Part shown: positions 35,196 to 45,131 of the stretch, in pieces | How positions within the stretch are numbered: the first letter of the stretch is position 1 | Layout: every line of letters begins with the position of its first letter | From: an uncultured Prevotellaceae bacterium | GTDB taxonomy: Bacteria > Bacteroidota > Bacteroidia > Bacteroidales > Bacteroidaceae | NCBI GenBank assembly: GCA_900315105.1 | Contig: OMXX01000006.1 | Coordinates: 62,001-126,000, forward strand | Direction: 5' to 3' | DNA length: 64,000 nucleotides | Notes under the pieces: model-generated | Told to the model about the DNA's origin: nothing | Seen by the model: the letters and a program-made list of their open reading frames with translations, nothing else | The model's database searches: none | Program-made: the position numbers and the translations under genes

Positions 35196-36752
35196 ATGAA
35201 GAAATCAACTATATGGCTCGTTGCCGTTGTCATGGGACTCTCATTTGTAGGTCTTCTGTACTTGCAGATTTCCTATATTGAGGAGATGACTAAGATGAAA
35301 CGAGAACAGTTCAATGAATCGGTAAACCGAGCCTTGTATCAGGCTTCACGTAATCTCGAGATGAACGAGACGCTCAGATACTTGGAGAAGGATGTTAATG
35401 CTACAGAACGTCGCGCTATCAAGTTTGATTCCGTGTCAAGTGTAGGCGGTAAGTTGAACGCTGGTATTCAGCAGTCGCATCAATATGCGGTGGCAGGAGA
35501 AGACGGTACGATATACTCATCCTTTGAGTTGAAGACCATAACCTTGAAGCCTTCAAAGGTGCCCAAGGCTATGATCCTCCATTCAGACAAGGAGAGTTCG
35601 ATCTCGGAGGCAGCAAAGTCGATGCAGGAGATAATCCGAAACAGATATGTCTATCAGAGGGCGTTGCTTGATGAGGTGGTATATAACATTCTCTATACTG
35701 CATCTGACAAGCCATTGAAGGAGAGGATAAACTTCAAGATGCTTGATCAGGATATCCGAGCAGAGCTTCTAAACAATGGTATCTCTATTCCTTATCATTT
35801 TTCGGTCAATACAAGTGATGGTAGAGAGGTCTACCGTTGTCCTGACTACACGGATGAAGGTGAGGAGAATACCTATACACAGGTTCTCTTCCGCAATGAT
35901 CCCCACTCGAAGATGGGTGTTGTGAACATCCACTTCCCTAATATGTCGAGCTATATCTTCTCAAGCGTGAAGTTCATGATACCGGCACTTATCTTCACAG
36001 GTGTGCTGCTTATCACTTTCATCTTCACCATCGTGGTTATCTTCCGTCAGAAGCGTTTCTCTGAGATGCGTAATGACTTTATCAATAATATGACGCATGA
36101 GTTCAAGACTCCGATATCAAGTATATCACTTGCAGCTCAGATGTTGAAGGATGATACCATAACCAAGTCGCCAACAATGCTCTCGCATCTGTCTGGTGTT
36201 ATCGTTGACGAGACAAAACGCTTGCGTTTCCAGGTTGAGAAGGTTTTGCAGATGTCGATGTTCGACCATAAGAAGGTTACGTTCAAGAAACGTGAACTTG
36301 AGCTCAACGAACTTGTAGAAGGTGTTATCAATACGTTCACCCTCAAAGTTGAGGCTTCTGGAGGTAAGATAGACAGTAGTCTGGCAGCAACGAGTTCAAA
36401 GGTATATGTTGATGAGATGCACCTTACGAATGTGGTGTTCAACCTTATGGACAATGCTGTTAAATACAAGAAGGAAGATGTGGATATACATCTGAATGTT
36501 CGTACATGGAATGACGCCATGCATGTATATCTCTCTATTGCCGACAATGGTATAGGTATCAAGAAAGAGAACCTGAAGAAAATCTTCGAGAAATTCTATC
36601 GTGTTCACACTGGTAACCGCCATGATGTAAAGGGCTTCGGACTTGGTCTCGCCTATGTCAAGCAGATTGTGGATCTCCATAAGGGTACTATCCATGCAGA
36701 ATCAGAGATTGGCAAGGGAACAAAGTTTATCATTAAGTTGCCGTTGTGCTAG
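35196..36752 (+). CDS. rprX: sensor histidine kinase RprX
   Basis: 518 residues. Its opening, KSTIWLVAVVMGLSFVGLLY, and the periplasmic region match the RprX type of Bacteroides. A second membrane helix lies near 262-282. The HisKA H-box THEFKTPISSISL has the phospho-accepting His near 302, and the ATPase domain shows VVFNLMDNAVKY, DNGIGI and GFGLGLAYVKQIV. It phosphorylates RprY, encoded 66 bases downstream. The signal is unknown. In Bacteroides the pair was first found through an effect on tetracycline response. Confidence 0.9.
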   Translation: MKKSTIWLVAVVMGLSFVGLLYLQISYIEEMTKMKREQFNESVNRALYQASRNLEMNETLRYLEKDVNATERRAIKFDSVSSVGGKLNAGIQQSHQYAVAGEDGTIYSSFELKTITLKPSKVPKAMILHSDKESSISEAAKSMQEIIRNRYVYQRALLDEVVYNILYTASDKPLKERINFKMLDQDIRAELLNNGISIPYHFSVNTSDGREVYRCPDYTDEGEENTYTQVLFRNDPHSKMGVVNIHFPNMSSYIFSSVKFMIPALIFTGVLLITFIFTIVVIFRQKRFSEMRNDFINNMTHEFKTPISSISLAAQMLKDDTITKSPTMLSHLSGVIVDETKRLRFQVEKVLQMSMFDHKKVTFKKRELELNELVEGVINTFTLKVEASGGKIDSSLAATSSKVYVDEMHLTNVVFNLMDNAVKYKKEDVDIHLNVRTWNDAMHVYLSIADNGIGIKKENLKKIFEKFYRVHTGNRHDVKGFGLGLAYVKQIVDLHKGTIHAESEIGKGTKFIIKLPLC

Positions 36753-36754
36753 AA

Positions 36755-36796
36755 AGTGTAAAGAGTAAAGTGTAAAGTGTAAAGAGTAAAGAAACA
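36755..36796. repeat. GTAAAG-type word array between rprX and rprY
   Basis: GTGTAAAGAGTAAAG and GTGTAAAGTGTAAAG repeat at a pitch of 7. The same words occur after hisB. It lies inside the likely rprXY transcript. Confidence 0.5.
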
Positions 36797-36818
36797 AAAT
36801 ATAAAAATAATAACTATT

Positions 36819-37517
36819 ATGGAAGAAAATGTAAAAATTCTGCTTTGCGAGGATGATGAGAACCTCGGTATGTTGCTTCGTGAGTATCTTCAGGCTAAGG
36901 GCTTCACAACAGAGCTCTGTCCTGATGGTGAGGCTGGTTTCCGCGCTTTCCAGCGTGACAAGTTTGATATCTGCGTCCTCGACGTTATGATGCCTAAGAA
37001 GGATGGTTTCACACTTGCTTCTGATATACGTCAGAGTAATCTCGAGATTCCTATCATCTTCTTGACAGCTAAGCAGTTGAAGGAGGATATCCTTGAGGGC
37101 TTTAAGATTGGTGCAGACGACTATATCACAAAGCCATTCTCAATGGAAGAACTCGTATTCCGTATAGAGGCAATCCTTCGTCGTGTTCGTGGTAAGAAGA
37201 CAAAGGAGAGTACAGTATATCAGCTTGGTCGCTTCGTTTTCGATACACAGAAGCAGCTCCTTACCAATGGAGATAAGATGGTTAAGCTCACAACAAAGGA
37301 GAACGAACTTCTCTCTCTGCTTTGTAGCCATGCAAATGAGATTCTCCAGCGTGACTTCGCCTTGAAGACCATCTGGATTGATGATAACTACTTCAATGCA
37401 CGTTCTATGGATGTGTATATCACAAAGCTTCGTAAGCACCTCAAGGATGATGACCAGATTGAAATCATCAACATCCACGGTAAGGGCTATAAGCTCATAG
37501 TTCCAGGAGAGGAGTAG
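36819..37517 (+). CDS. rprY: response regulator RprY
   Basis: 232 residues of the OmpR/PhoB type. The receiver has acidic residues EDD at 11-13, the phospho-acceptor Asp55 in CVLDVMMPKKDG, Thr83 and Lys105 in ITKPFSMEEL. The C-terminal winged helix contains LTTKENELLSLLCSHANEIL and SMDVYITKLRKHLKDD. It matches RprY of Bacteroides in length and sequence. It binds DNA when phosphorylated by RprX, and its targets are not evident here. Confidence 0.93.
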   Translation: MEENVKILLCEDDENLGMLLREYLQAKGFTTELCPDGEAGFRAFQRDKFDICVLDVMMPKKDGFTLASDIRQSNLEIPIIFLTAKQLKEDILEGFKIGADDYITKPFSMEELVFRIEAILRRVRGKKTKESTVYQLGRFVFDTQKQLLTNGDKMVKLTTKENELLSLLCSHANEILQRDFALKTIWIDDNYFNARSMDVYITKLRKHLKDDDQIEIINIHGKGYKLIVPGEE

Positions 37518-37594
37518 ACCCTCTAAATCCCCCTTAAAGGGGGACTTCTTTCTCTTCTGGCTCTCCCCTTTTAAGGGGGAGCGGGGAGAGGGTC
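37517..37594. repeat. CCCTCTAAATCCCCC-type palindromic repeat
   Basis: GACCCTCT and AGAGGGTC bound the unit. Inside are TCCCCCTTAAAGGGGGA and CTCCCCTTTTAAGGGGGAG. It follows the rprY stop and also encodes the last 20 codons of the convergent MATE gene. It may serve as a terminator for rprY. Confidence 0.6.
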
Positions 37595-38877
37595 GTCCAA
37601 TACACGCTCTGTGTTACGCCTCTTGCCGTAAGGTATAGAATGAAGGCGAGCCACAGGGCGTGATTGTGTAATGTCGTTTCGAGAGAGAAATATGTAATGA
37701 AGAACACAATAGCTGCTACGAATGTTCCAGATAGCATTCCTTTTGTCATTGTCATACCTATAAATACACCGTCCCATACAAATGCTACCATTCCAGAAAT
37801 AGGTATCAGTATTGCCCAGAAAATGTATTCTTCGGATGCAGAGATAACGCTTTCCTCGTTTGTGAGAAGGCGTAGGAAGTCAAGTCCGCCAACTCCATAT
37901 ACGATGGAATAGATAGCTGTCAGTCCCATACTCCAATAGAAAACTTTTCTTATCGTTTCCTTTAGAGAATAATTGTCGCCAGCACCATAGAAACGACCAC
38001 AAAGTGCCTCGGCTGCATAGGCAAATCCGTCCATTATGTATGAGTAGAGAATGAATAGCTGCATTAGTAGTGTATTGACGGCAAGAATAATCTCTCCACC
38101 TTTCGCCCCGGCAACTACAAAGTACAGATTTACAGACACTAAGAATAATGTGCGAAGGAAAATATCCCTGTTCACCGTGAAGAAAGACTTCATTGCCGAT
38201 GACTCGAAAATGCGCGATAATGATATGCGTGAATTGCCATCATAAAGAATCTCCCTTCTCTTTCTCAGAAAGAAGAAACTGCCCATAAAGAAGCCTGCCC
38301 ATTGCGCAATCAAAGTGCCCAAGGCAACGCCTTCAATCTTCATTCCAAGCCAATATACCAATAAGAGTGAGATAAGGATGTTCACCACATTCTGCGTGAT
38401 GGAAATGATCATCGGAATTTTAGTGTTTTGCATGCCTACAAACCAACCGTTCAAGGCAAAAAGTCCGAGACTTGCTGGTGCTCCCCAGATGCAGATATAA
38501 CAGTAAGAATAAACGAGTTGCGTGACATTCTCATCTGGTGCTATGAACCACATCGTAAGATGGAGTAGGGGATACTGCAATGCAATGATAGCTAGTCCGA
38601 TAAGCGAGGATATACTGATTGCCCTAAGTCCTGTAAGGTCAGCTTCGCCGAAGTCCTTTCTTCCGTATGCCTGAGCCGTCATTCCGCCTGTTCCCATTCT
38701 AAGAAATGCGAAGAGCCAGTACATGATGTTGAAAATCATAGAACCGACGGCAATGGCTCCAATATAGCGTGCCTCTCCCATGTGTCCTGTTATGGCTGTG
38801 TCTACAAGACCGAGCAACGGCACGGTTATGTTAGAGACAATGGAAGGGAGGGCGAGATTGATAATTTTGCGATGCAT
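37534..38877 (-). CDS. MATE family multidrug efflux transporter
   Basis: About 447 residues with around twelve membrane segments of the MatE fold. Signatures include LALPSIVSNITVPLLGLVDTAITGHMG at the start (in two blocks), GTGGMTAQAYGR and, in the second half, GAGDNYSLKETI. It should expel cationic drugs using sodium or proton gradients. The start MHRKIINL at 38877 is preferred, because the 15 codons before it are a GGTGATAGGTG word array. The C-terminal residues after YWTTLSPLP are encoded by a palindromic repeat, so the native tail was probably shorter. Confidence 0.9.
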   Translation of the reverse strand: MHRKIINLALPSIVSNITVPLLGLVDTAITGHMGEARYIGAIAVGSMIFNIMYWLFAFLRMGTGGMTAQAYGRKDFGEADLTGLRAISISSLIGLAIIALQYPLLHLTMWFIAPDENVTQLVYSYCYICIWGAPASLGLFALNGWFVGMQNTKIPMIISITQNVVNILISLLLVYWLGMKIEGVALGTLIAQWAGFFMGSFFFLRKRREILYDGNSRISLSRIFESSAMKSFFTVNRDIFLRTLFLVSVNLYFVVAGAKGGEIILAVNTLLMQLFILYSYIMDGFAYAAEALCGRFYGAGDNYSLKETIRKVFYWSMGLTAIYSIVYGVGGLDFLRLLTNEESVISASEEYIFWAILIPISGMVAFVWDGVFIGMTMTKGMLSGTFVAAIVFFITYFSLETTLHNHALWLAFILYLTARGVTQSVYWTTLSPLPLKRGEPEEKEVPL

Positions 38878-38988
38878 TTGATTGAATGTTGGGTGATAGG
38901 TGCTAGGTGATAGCGACTGCAAAATTACTATATTTATGCCAAAAACAGGACTTTAATATTATAAATATTAGGAAATTGCGGAATTTAT

Positions 38989-39019
38989 TTTGTTTAATCA
39001 AGAATATTTGCTAATTTTG
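38989..39019 (+). promoter_or_regulatory. promoter of alaS
   Basis: TTTG (38989-38992), 19 bases, TAATTTTG (39012-39019), then CACC. The leader is about 45 bases and AT-rich. Confidence 0.7.
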
Positions 39020-39071
39020 CACCTTAAAATCATAAATTTGTAAATCGTAAATAAAAAAATAGTAAATCTCA

Positions 39072-41693
39072 ATGATGACAGCAAACGAAATCCGTGACTC
39101 GTTCAAGAAATTCTTCGAACAGAAAGGACATGCCATCGTGCCAAGTGCACCAATGGTGATTAAAGATGACCCAACACTTATGTTTACCAACGCTGGTATG
39201 AACCAGTGGAAGGATGTGATTCTCGGTACACGCGACCCAGAGCCACGCCGTCGTGCGGACTCTCAGAAATGTCTTCGTGTAAGTGGTAAGCACAATGACC
39301 TTGAAGAGGTTGGACACGATACATATCACCACACCATGTTCGAGATGCTTGGTAACTGGTCATTTGGTGACTACTTCAAGGAAGGTGCTATCGATATGGC
39401 ATGGGAGTATCTCGTTGATGTTCTCAAGCTTAATCCTGCTGACCTCTACGTTACAATCTTCGAGGGTGACGATAGCGAAGGTCTTGCACGTGATGAGGAG
39501 GCTTACGGCTATTGGCTCAAGCATGTTCCTGCTGACCACATCATCAATGGTAACAAGCACGATAACTTTTGGGAAATGGGTGATACTGGTCCTTGCGGTC
39601 CTTGTTCAGAGATTCACCTCGACTCTCGTACTCCAGAGGAGAAGGCGAAGGTTCCTGGACGTGAACTTGTCAATAAGGACGATCCACAGGTTATCGAGAT
39701 ATGGAACATTGTATTCATGCAGTTCGAGCGTAAGGCCGACGGTCACCTTGAACCACTTGGCATGAACGTTATAGATACAGGTATGGGCTTCGAGCGTCTT
39801 GTTCGTGCTCTTCAGGGCAAGCATTCTAACTATGACACAGACGTATTCCAGCCAATCATCAAGGAGATTGAGCGTCTCTCTGGTAAGAAGTATGGTGCTG
39901 CAGAGGAAACTGATGTGGCAATGCGCGTAATTGCTGACCACCTCCGTGCTGTAGCATTCTCTATTGCTGACGGTCAGCTCCCAGGCAATGCAAAGGCTGG
40001 ATATGTTATCCGTCGTATTCTTCGTCGTGCCGTTCGTTATGCATATACATTCCTTGATCAGAAGGAGGCATTCGTTTACAAACTCCTCCCTGTTCTCATT
40101 CAGGAGATGGGTCCTTCTTATCCAGAGCTCCCAGGACAGCGCGAGCTTATCGGTAAGGTGATCAAGGAAGAGGAGAATTCATTCCTTCGTACTCTCGACA
40201 AGGGTATTTCTATGCTCTCTGACGCTATTGAGGCACTCAAGGCAGAGAAGAAGAACGTACTCGATGGTACTCAGGCATTCCGTCTGTTTGATACCTACGG
40301 TTTCCCTCTTGACCTTACTGAGCTTATCTGTCGTGAGCAGGGCGTAAGTGTTGATGAGGCTAAGTTCAATGAGGAAATGGAGGCTCAGAAGGCTCGTGCT
40401 CGTAATGCTGCACAGGTAGAGAATTCTGACTGGGTAGAACTCAAGCCGGGCGAGCAGCAGTTCGTTGGATATGACTACACCGAGTATGAGTGTGAGATAC
40501 TCCGCTACCGTAAGGTGACTGTCAAGAAGGCTACATATTTCGAGATTGTACTCTCTGCAACTCCATTCTATGGTGAGATGGGTGGTCAGGTAGGTGACAA
40601 GGGCGTCCTTGTTTCTGAGAACGAGACCGTCAACATCATCGACACACGTCGTGAGAATGGCCAGAGTGTTCATATCGTAAAGGAGATGCCAAAGGATCCT
40701 ACGGCTCCATTCATGGCTTGTGTTGACACAGACTTGCGTAATGCAAGTGCTGCCAATCATACTGCTACCCACCTTCTCGACTATGCCCTGAAGCAGGTTC
40801 TCGGTGATCATGTTGAGCAGAAGGGCTCTTTCGTAAGTCCTGACACTCTCCGTTTCGACTTCTCTCACTTCGAGAAAGTAACAGACGAACAACTCCGTGA
40901 GGTTTCACGCATCGTGAACTCAATGATTCGTGAGGACATTCCACTTGACGAGCATCGCGACACTCCACTTGAAGAGGCTAAGAAACTCGGTGCTATCGCC
41001 CTCTTCGGCGAGAAGTATGGCGACAAGGTTCGTGTAGTTCGTTTCGGTCCTTCTTGCGAGTTCTGTGGCGGTATCCATGCAAGCAGCACAGGCCGTATCG
41101 GTATGTTCAAGATCATCTCTGAGAGTAGTGTTGCTGCAGGCATCCGTCGTATTGAGGCTGTTACAGGCAAGCAGTGTGAGGAGATGCTCTACGCAATGGA
41201 AGATACTGCAAAGGCTATCGGCAATATGTTCAACAATGCCAAGGACCTTCAGGGTGCTATCGCCAAGTTCATTGACGAGCATGAGGATCTTAAGAAGGAA
41301 GTTGAGTCAATGAAGGCACAGGCTGCTGCTCGTATCAAAGCTAAACTCCTTGAACAGGTACAGCAGATCAATGGTGTTAATGTCATCAAGGCTGTTATTC
41401 CTGCTGATGCACAGCAGTGTAAGGATATCGTATTCCAGCTCCGTGAGTCTATGCCAGAGTCACTTGTATGTGCCCTTGGTACAAAGATTGGTGGTAAGCC
41501 AAGCATCACGGTTATGCTTTCCGACGATATGGTGAAGAACCACAACCTCAACGCTGGTAAGATTGTACGTGAGGCAGCCAAGCTCATTCAGGGTGGTGGC
41601 GGTGGTCAGCCTTTCTTCGCTACTGCTGGTGGCAAGAATCCTGACGGTATATCTTCTGCTCTCGATAAGGCTATAGAGCTTTGCGAACTATAA
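39072..41693 (+). CDS. alaS: alanyl-tRNA synthetase
   Basis: 873 residues. The class II catalytic core opens with [27 protein letters not shown] and [13 protein letters not shown]. The editing domain has the zinc-binding [13 protein letters not shown] and [16 protein letters not shown]. The C-terminal coiled coil and DHHA1 segment end with [19 protein letters not shown]. It charges tRNA-Ala and clears mischarged Ser. Length and domain order are standard. Two ATGs start the frame, and the second (39075) is also possible. Confidence 0.97.
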   Translation: MMTANEIRDSFKKFFEQKGHAIVPSAPMVIKDDPTLMFTNAGMNQWKDVILGTRDPEPRRRADSQKCLRVSGKHNDLEEVGHDTYHHTMFEMLGNWSFGDYFKEGAIDMAWEYLVDVLKLNPADLYVTIFEGDDSEGLARDEEAYGYWLKHVPADHIINGNKHDNFWEMGDTGPCGPCSEIHLDSRTPEEKAKVPGRELVNKDDPQVIEIWNIVFMQFERKADGHLEPLGMNVIDTGMGFERLVRALQGKHSNYDTDVFQPIIKEIERLSGKKYGAAEETDVAMRVIADHLRAVAFSIADGQLPGNAKAGYVIRRILRRAVRYAYTFLDQKEAFVYKLLPVLIQEMGPSYPELPGQRELIGKVIKEEENSFLRTLDKGISMLSDAIEALKAEKKNVLDGTQAFRLFDTYGFPLDLTELICREQGVSVDEAKFNEEMEAQKARARNAAQVENSDWVELKPGEQQFVGYDYTEYECEILRYRKVTVKKATYFEIVLSATPFYGEMGGQVGDKGVLVSENETVNIIDTRRENGQSVHIVKEMPKDPTAPFMACVDTDLRNASAANHTATHLLDYALKQVLGDHVEQKGSFVSPDTLRFDFSHFEKVTDEQLREVSRIVNSMIREDIPLDEHRDTPLEEAKKLGAIALFGEKYGDKVRVVRFGPSCEFCGGIHASSTGRIGMFKIISESSVAAGIRRIEAVTGKQCEEMLYAMEDTAKAIGNMFNNAKDLQGAIAKFIDEHEDLKKEVESMKAQAAARIKAKLLEQVQQINGVNVIKAVIPADAQQCKDIVFQLRESMPESLVCALGTKIGGKPSITVMLSDDMVKNHNLNAGKIVREAAKLIQGGGGGQPFFATAGGKNPDGISSALDKAIELCEL

Positions 41694-41695
41694 TT

Positions 41696-41815
41696 AAGTG
41701 AATAGTGAAGAGTGAAAAGTGAAAAATATAAGTTACAATTATAGCGTAAAAGCTATCGACAAATTTGAAATTGCAATACAAACTTAAATTCTTCACTTTT
41801 CACTCTTAACTCAAA
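41696..41815. repeat. GTGAAAA-type word array with inverted arms
   Basis: GTGAAGAGTGAAAAGTGAAAAA (in words, about 41704-41726) is mirrored by TTCTTCACTTTTCACTCTTAA near 41790-41812. The centre is AT-rich with AGCGTAAAAGCT. It lies between alaS and the MerR gene and could fold as one long hairpin. Confidence 0.6.
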
Positions 41816-41828
41816 AACTCCAAACTAT

Positions 41829-42167
41829 ATGTCCGAGAAAAACTTAAAGGTATATTACACCATCAAGGATGTGGCAGAGATTGTTGGTGTGACGGAGCCT
41901 ACTCTTAGGTTCTGGGAGACGGAGTTTCCTCATATCAAGCCAAAGACAACTGCCAACAAGGTGCGCCAATATACTATGAAGGAGATAGATGACATAAAGG
42001 TTATCTATAACCTCATCAGGGTGCGTGGCTTTAAGATTGCTGCAGCAAAGAAAATGCTTCATGCCAATCGTTCTGGTGTGGATAAAACCGACAAGGTGCT
42101 CCGCAAACTTCAGGACGTGAAGACAGAACTTCTTGCACTAAAGACACAACTTGACATCATCGTATAG
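41829..42167 (+). CDS. MerR family transcriptional regulator
   Basis: 112 residues. The N-terminal winged helix-turn-helix reads YYTIKDVAEIVGVTEPTLRFWETEF, followed by the second wing and the helix VIYNLIRVRGFKIAAAKKML. A short C-terminal coiled coil has no metal-binding cysteines. This MlrA-like small form is common in Bacteroidetes as a single gene. Its stop overlaps the GTG start of the MFS gene by one base, so it may regulate that transporter. Confidence 0.85.
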   Translation: MSEKNLKVYYTIKDVAEIVGVTEPTLRFWETEFPHIKPKTTANKVRQYTMKEIDDIKVIYNLIRVRGFKIAAAKKMLHANRSGVDKTDKVLRKLQDVKTELLALKTQLDIIV

Positions 42168-43324
42168 TGAAAAGAGCCCTTATCTCTCTTGCGATGGGCA
42201 CTTTTGGACTCGGCATTACCGAGTTCGTCATGATGGCTATCTTGCCTAACGTGGCAAGTGATTTTGCTGTGTCCATCCCTGTAGCTGGTCATCTTATTTC
42301 CGCCTATGCTCTTGGTGTGTGCGTTGGAGCTCCAATGTTGTTGATGCTCGGGCGCACATGGCCGTTGAAGCGTATCATTCTCATGCTTTGTGGAATCTTT
42401 ATCTCTGCCTCTGCATTGATGGCGGTAAGTCCTTCGTATGGTGTTTTTCTTTTGGCACGCTTCTGTGCCGGACTCCCTCATGGTGCTTATTTCGGCGTGA
42501 CAAGTATTGTTGCTGATAGGATCTCTCCTGATGGTAAGTCGGCTTTTGCCGTAGCCGTAGTAAGTGTTGGAATGGCGATAGCCAACCTCATAGGTATTCC
42601 GCTTGGCACATGGCTGACGGGGATTCTCTCTTGGCGACTGGTATTCATCTTTTCATGCGTCTGGGGCATTGCCACGCTACTTGCTATCTGGAGGTTCGTG
42701 CCTTCCATACCACCACTTCCCAATATTGGTTTCAAGGGCACATTCCGATTCCTCAAACACCTTGCACCATGGCTTGTTATAATGGGAACTCTTCTCGGAA
42801 ATTGTAGCGTCTTCTGCTACTACAGCTATATCGCTCCTCTCCTGACTAATGTATCGGGCATCCCTACTGAGATGATGACCTTGATGATGGTACTTGCAGG
42901 AGCAGGAATGGTGATAGGAAATCTCAGTGGAGGAAAGATATCCGACAAGGCAGGGCCCGGTCACATGGGCAGATATGGAGTTATGACTATGTTTCTTATG
43001 CTTGGAATCATCTTTTTCTTCTCGCATTACACCATTGTCTCTGTCGTTTGTATGGTGATAACCACAGCCGCACTCTTCAGCGTTTCTGCTCCGCAACAAC
43101 TGCTTTTGCTGAGATATTCTGATGGTGGTGAGCTTCTTGGAGGTGCAATGGTACAGATTGCCTTTAATCTCGGCAATGCGATAGGTGCATTCGCTGGAGG
43201 AATACCAATAAGCCTCGGCATGGAATACAACTATTGTGCGCTCGTAGGTATCTTCTTTGCTGCAATGGCCCTTGTCGCTTATACCCTATTTATAAGGAGA
43301 TACGAATCAAGACGTGTGTCATGA
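42167..43324 (+). CDS. MFS transporter, AraJ-like
   Basis: 385 residues with about twelve membrane segments. LGITEFVMMAILPNVASDF matches the first helix region of the drug/sugar efflux type (AraJ, YdhP), and RFCAGLPHGAYFGV with DRISPDGKS is the conserved loop 2-3 region. It probably exports small molecules by proton antiport. The start is GTG at 42167, overlapping the MerR stop. The substrate cannot be inferred. Confidence 0.87.
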   Translation: MKRALISLAMGTFGLGITEFVMMAILPNVASDFAVSIPVAGHLISAYALGVCVGAPMLLMLGRTWPLKRIILMLCGIFISASALMAVSPSYGVFLLARFCAGLPHGAYFGVTSIVADRISPDGKSAFAVAVVSVGMAIANLIGIPLGTWLTGILSWRLVFIFSCVWGIATLLAIWRFVPSIPPLPNIGFKGTFRFLKHLAPWLVIMGTLLGNCSVFCYYSYIAPLLTNVSGIPTEMMTLMMVLAGAGMVIGNLSGGKISDKAGPGHMGRYGVMTMFLMLGIIFFFSHYTIVSVVCMVITTAALFSVSAPQQLLLLRYSDGGELLGGAMVQIAFNLGNAIGAFAGGIPISLGMEYNYCALVGIFFAAMALVAYTLFIRRYESRRVS

Positions 43325-43389
43325 TTTACTTTCTGAATTATACGCCGCACAAGCGGTTTCTTGATAAGGAAGGCGTATTTCGCAAAAAG

Positions 43390-43416
43390 AAAGTCCCGTT
43401 TTCTGGGGCTTTTTTT
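43390..43416 (+). terminator. terminator of the MFS gene
   Basis: AAAGTCCC, loop GTTTTCT, GGGGCTTT and a T-run. Confidence 0.75.
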
Positions 43417-43469
43417 GTTTTATATACCTTATATAATTTAGAGTTAAATCAATTTACCATATTTATGGT

Positions 43470-43501
43470 ATTGTGTAAATGATAGAAAAACTGTAATTTT
43501 G
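43470..43501 (+). promoter_or_regulatory. promoter of cysK
   Basis: ATTG (43470-43473), 20 bases, TAATTTTG (43494-43501), then CACTC. A 110-base leader follows in which ACTCAGAAAT(C/T)AGA occurs twice (near 43503 and 43581), with small dyads between. It might hold a control element, but none is recognised. Confidence 0.65.
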
Positions 43502-43618
43502 CACTCAGAAATCAGAGACGTACACCAGCTTGCAGCTGACGTTTACTATTTCTCTCGTGCGAGGATGCTTTGCACGTTGTACTCAGAAATTAGAACAATA
43601 ACAAGAAAAAAAAGTATT

Positions 43619-44563
43619 ATGGCAATCGCAAAAAAACTCACTGAGCTGATCGGTAAGACCCCTCTGCTCGAACTTAACAAGTTTTCTCAGGCAAAGAACC
43701 TTGAGACTCCAGTAATCGCAAAGATTGAGTATTTCAACCCTGGCGGCTCTGTAAAGGATCGTATCGCTCTCGCTATGATTGAGGACGCTGAGGCTAAAGG
43801 CATCCTAAAGCCAGGCGCTACAATCATCGAGCCAACATCTGGTAACACCGGTGTAGGTCTCGCTCTCGTTAGTGCTGTCAAGGGCTATCATCTCATCCTC
43901 ACCATGCCAGAGACCATGTCTGTTGAGCGTCGTAACCTCGTTAAGGCTTATGGTGCAGAGGTACGTCTCACAAGTGGTAAGGACGGTATGCCAGGCGCAA
44001 TCAAAGCTGCAGAAGAACTCCGCGACTCTATTCCGGGCAGCGTCATCCTCCAGCAGTTCGAGAATCCTGCAAACCCAGCACGTCACTATGCAACAACAGG
44101 TCCTGAGGTATGGGATGCTACTGATGGTAAGGTAGATATCTTCGTAGCAGGTGTAGGTACAGGCGGTACAATCTCAGGTATCGGTAAGTATCTCAAGGAA
44201 AAGAACCCTAACGTGAAGATCTATGCAGTAGAGCCTCTCACATCACCAGTACTCAACGGCGGTAAGAGCGGTCCTCACAAGATTCAGGGTATCGGTGCAG
44301 GTTTTGTGCCAAAGACATACAACGCTGATGTAATCGACGAGGTTATCGATGTTGATAACGATGACGCAATCCGTACAGGTCGTGAGCTTGCTCAGACAGA
44401 AGGTCTTCTCGTAGGTATCTCATCTGGTGCAGCAGCATTCGCAGCAGCACAGGTTGCAGCACGTCCAGAGAACAAGGGTAAGAAGGTTGTTGTTCTCCTC
44501 CCTGACACAGGCGAGCGTTATCTCTCAACCATCCTCTACGCTTTCGACGAGTACCCACTCTAA
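43619..44563 (+). CDS. cysK: cysteine synthase A (O-acetylserine sulfhydrylase)
   Basis: 314 residues, PLP-dependent fold type II. The cofactor lysine is Lys46 in [10 protein letters not shown], the substrate loop is [10 protein letters not shown], and the phosphate loop is [12 protein letters not shown]. The conserved end is [12 protein letters not shown]. It makes cysteine from O-acetylserine and sulfide. The ATG at 43619 is chosen, since the open frame further upstream is leader. It lies about 1.2 kb before the nitrogenase-like operon, separated by two reverse-strand genes. Confidence 0.95.
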   Translation: MAIAKKLTELIGKTPLLELNKFSQAKNLETPVIAKIEYFNPGGSVKDRIALAMIEDAEAKGILKPGATIIEPTSGNTGVGLALVSAVKGYHLILTMPETMSVERRNLVKAYGAEVRLTSGKDGMPGAIKAAEELRDSIPGSVILQQFENPANPARHYATTGPEVWDATDGKVDIFVAGVGTGGTISGIGKYLKEKNPNVKIYAVEPLTSPVLNGGKSGPHKIQGIGAGFVPKTYNADVIDEVIDVDNDDAIRTGRELAQTEGLLVGISSGAAAFAAAQVAARPENKGKKVVVLLPDTGERYLSTILYAFDEYPL

Positions 44564-44623
44564 ACCGAAGCGTAGCATTCGGTTTAATTGAAAATTGATA
44601 ATGGATAATTGATAATTAATAGT

Positions 44624-44655
44624 ACAAAAGGCTTGCTTTATGGCAAGCCTTTTGT
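44624..44655. terminator. bidirectional terminator after cysK
   Basis: ACAAAAGGCTTGC, loop, GCAAGCCTTTTGT, with A-rich and T-rich flanks. It separates the convergent cysK and lipoprotein genes. A TTGATAATGGATAATTGATA word array precedes it at 44588-44620. Confidence 0.8.
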
Positions 44656-44661
44656 GTGTTA

Positions 44662-45129
44662 TTACTCATGCTTTTCTTTATTTTGTTGAAAAAGACTATC
44701 CAAATCAATTTTGCAGCTATAGTATTTCTGATTGTTTCTGAGATAGCCACCAAGAATAGAATATGAGTATTTAACCCCATTTACATATATCTTAACCGTT
44801 GACGTGCATGCGGCTTTTACGGCTGATGTTTGTTCGCTTTTTGCCAGTACTTGTGCTATCTCATTTATCGTAGATGTGTTTTTTATCATGATAGAATCCC
44901 AAACATGATTATAAACCTTGACAGAATCCTTAATCCATGTGGAATCCTTACCCATGACAATATGCTTTTCCCAATGAAAGTCTTTATTGGATGAATGATA
45001 GTTGTAGAAGTAGCATACCGAGTCTATATTGCTAACTTCAAAATCACAAAACCCTTTGGGTTTTATGTCTTTCTTGCCACAACTACAAATTACAACTATT
45101 AATGCCAATAATAAAGTTATCTTTTTCAT
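44662..45129 (-). CDS. lipoprotein of unknown function
   Basis: 155 residues with a type II signal peptide (MKKITLLLALIVVICSC, lipobox Cys at 17). The mature part has paired cysteines, a repeated HWEKHIVMGKDSTWIKDSVK segment and a C-terminal strand-rich stretch. No family is recognised. It follows the next gene by two bases and is probably in its operon. Its base composition is more AT-rich than that of cysK. Confidence 0.65.
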   Translation of the reverse strand: MKKITLLLALIVVICSCGKKDIKPKGFCDFEVSNIDSVCYFYNYHSSNKDFHWEKHIVMGKDSTWIKDSVKVYNHVWDSIMIKNTSTINEIAQVLAKSEQTSAVKAACTSTVKIYVNGVKYSYSILGGYLRNNQKYYSCKIDLDSLFQQNKEKHE

Positions 45130-45131
45130 GC

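Noticed and set aside
43499..43618. N-terminal extension of cysK
   Set aside because: The extra 40 codons cover the transcription start and leader, and the family start is at 43619.
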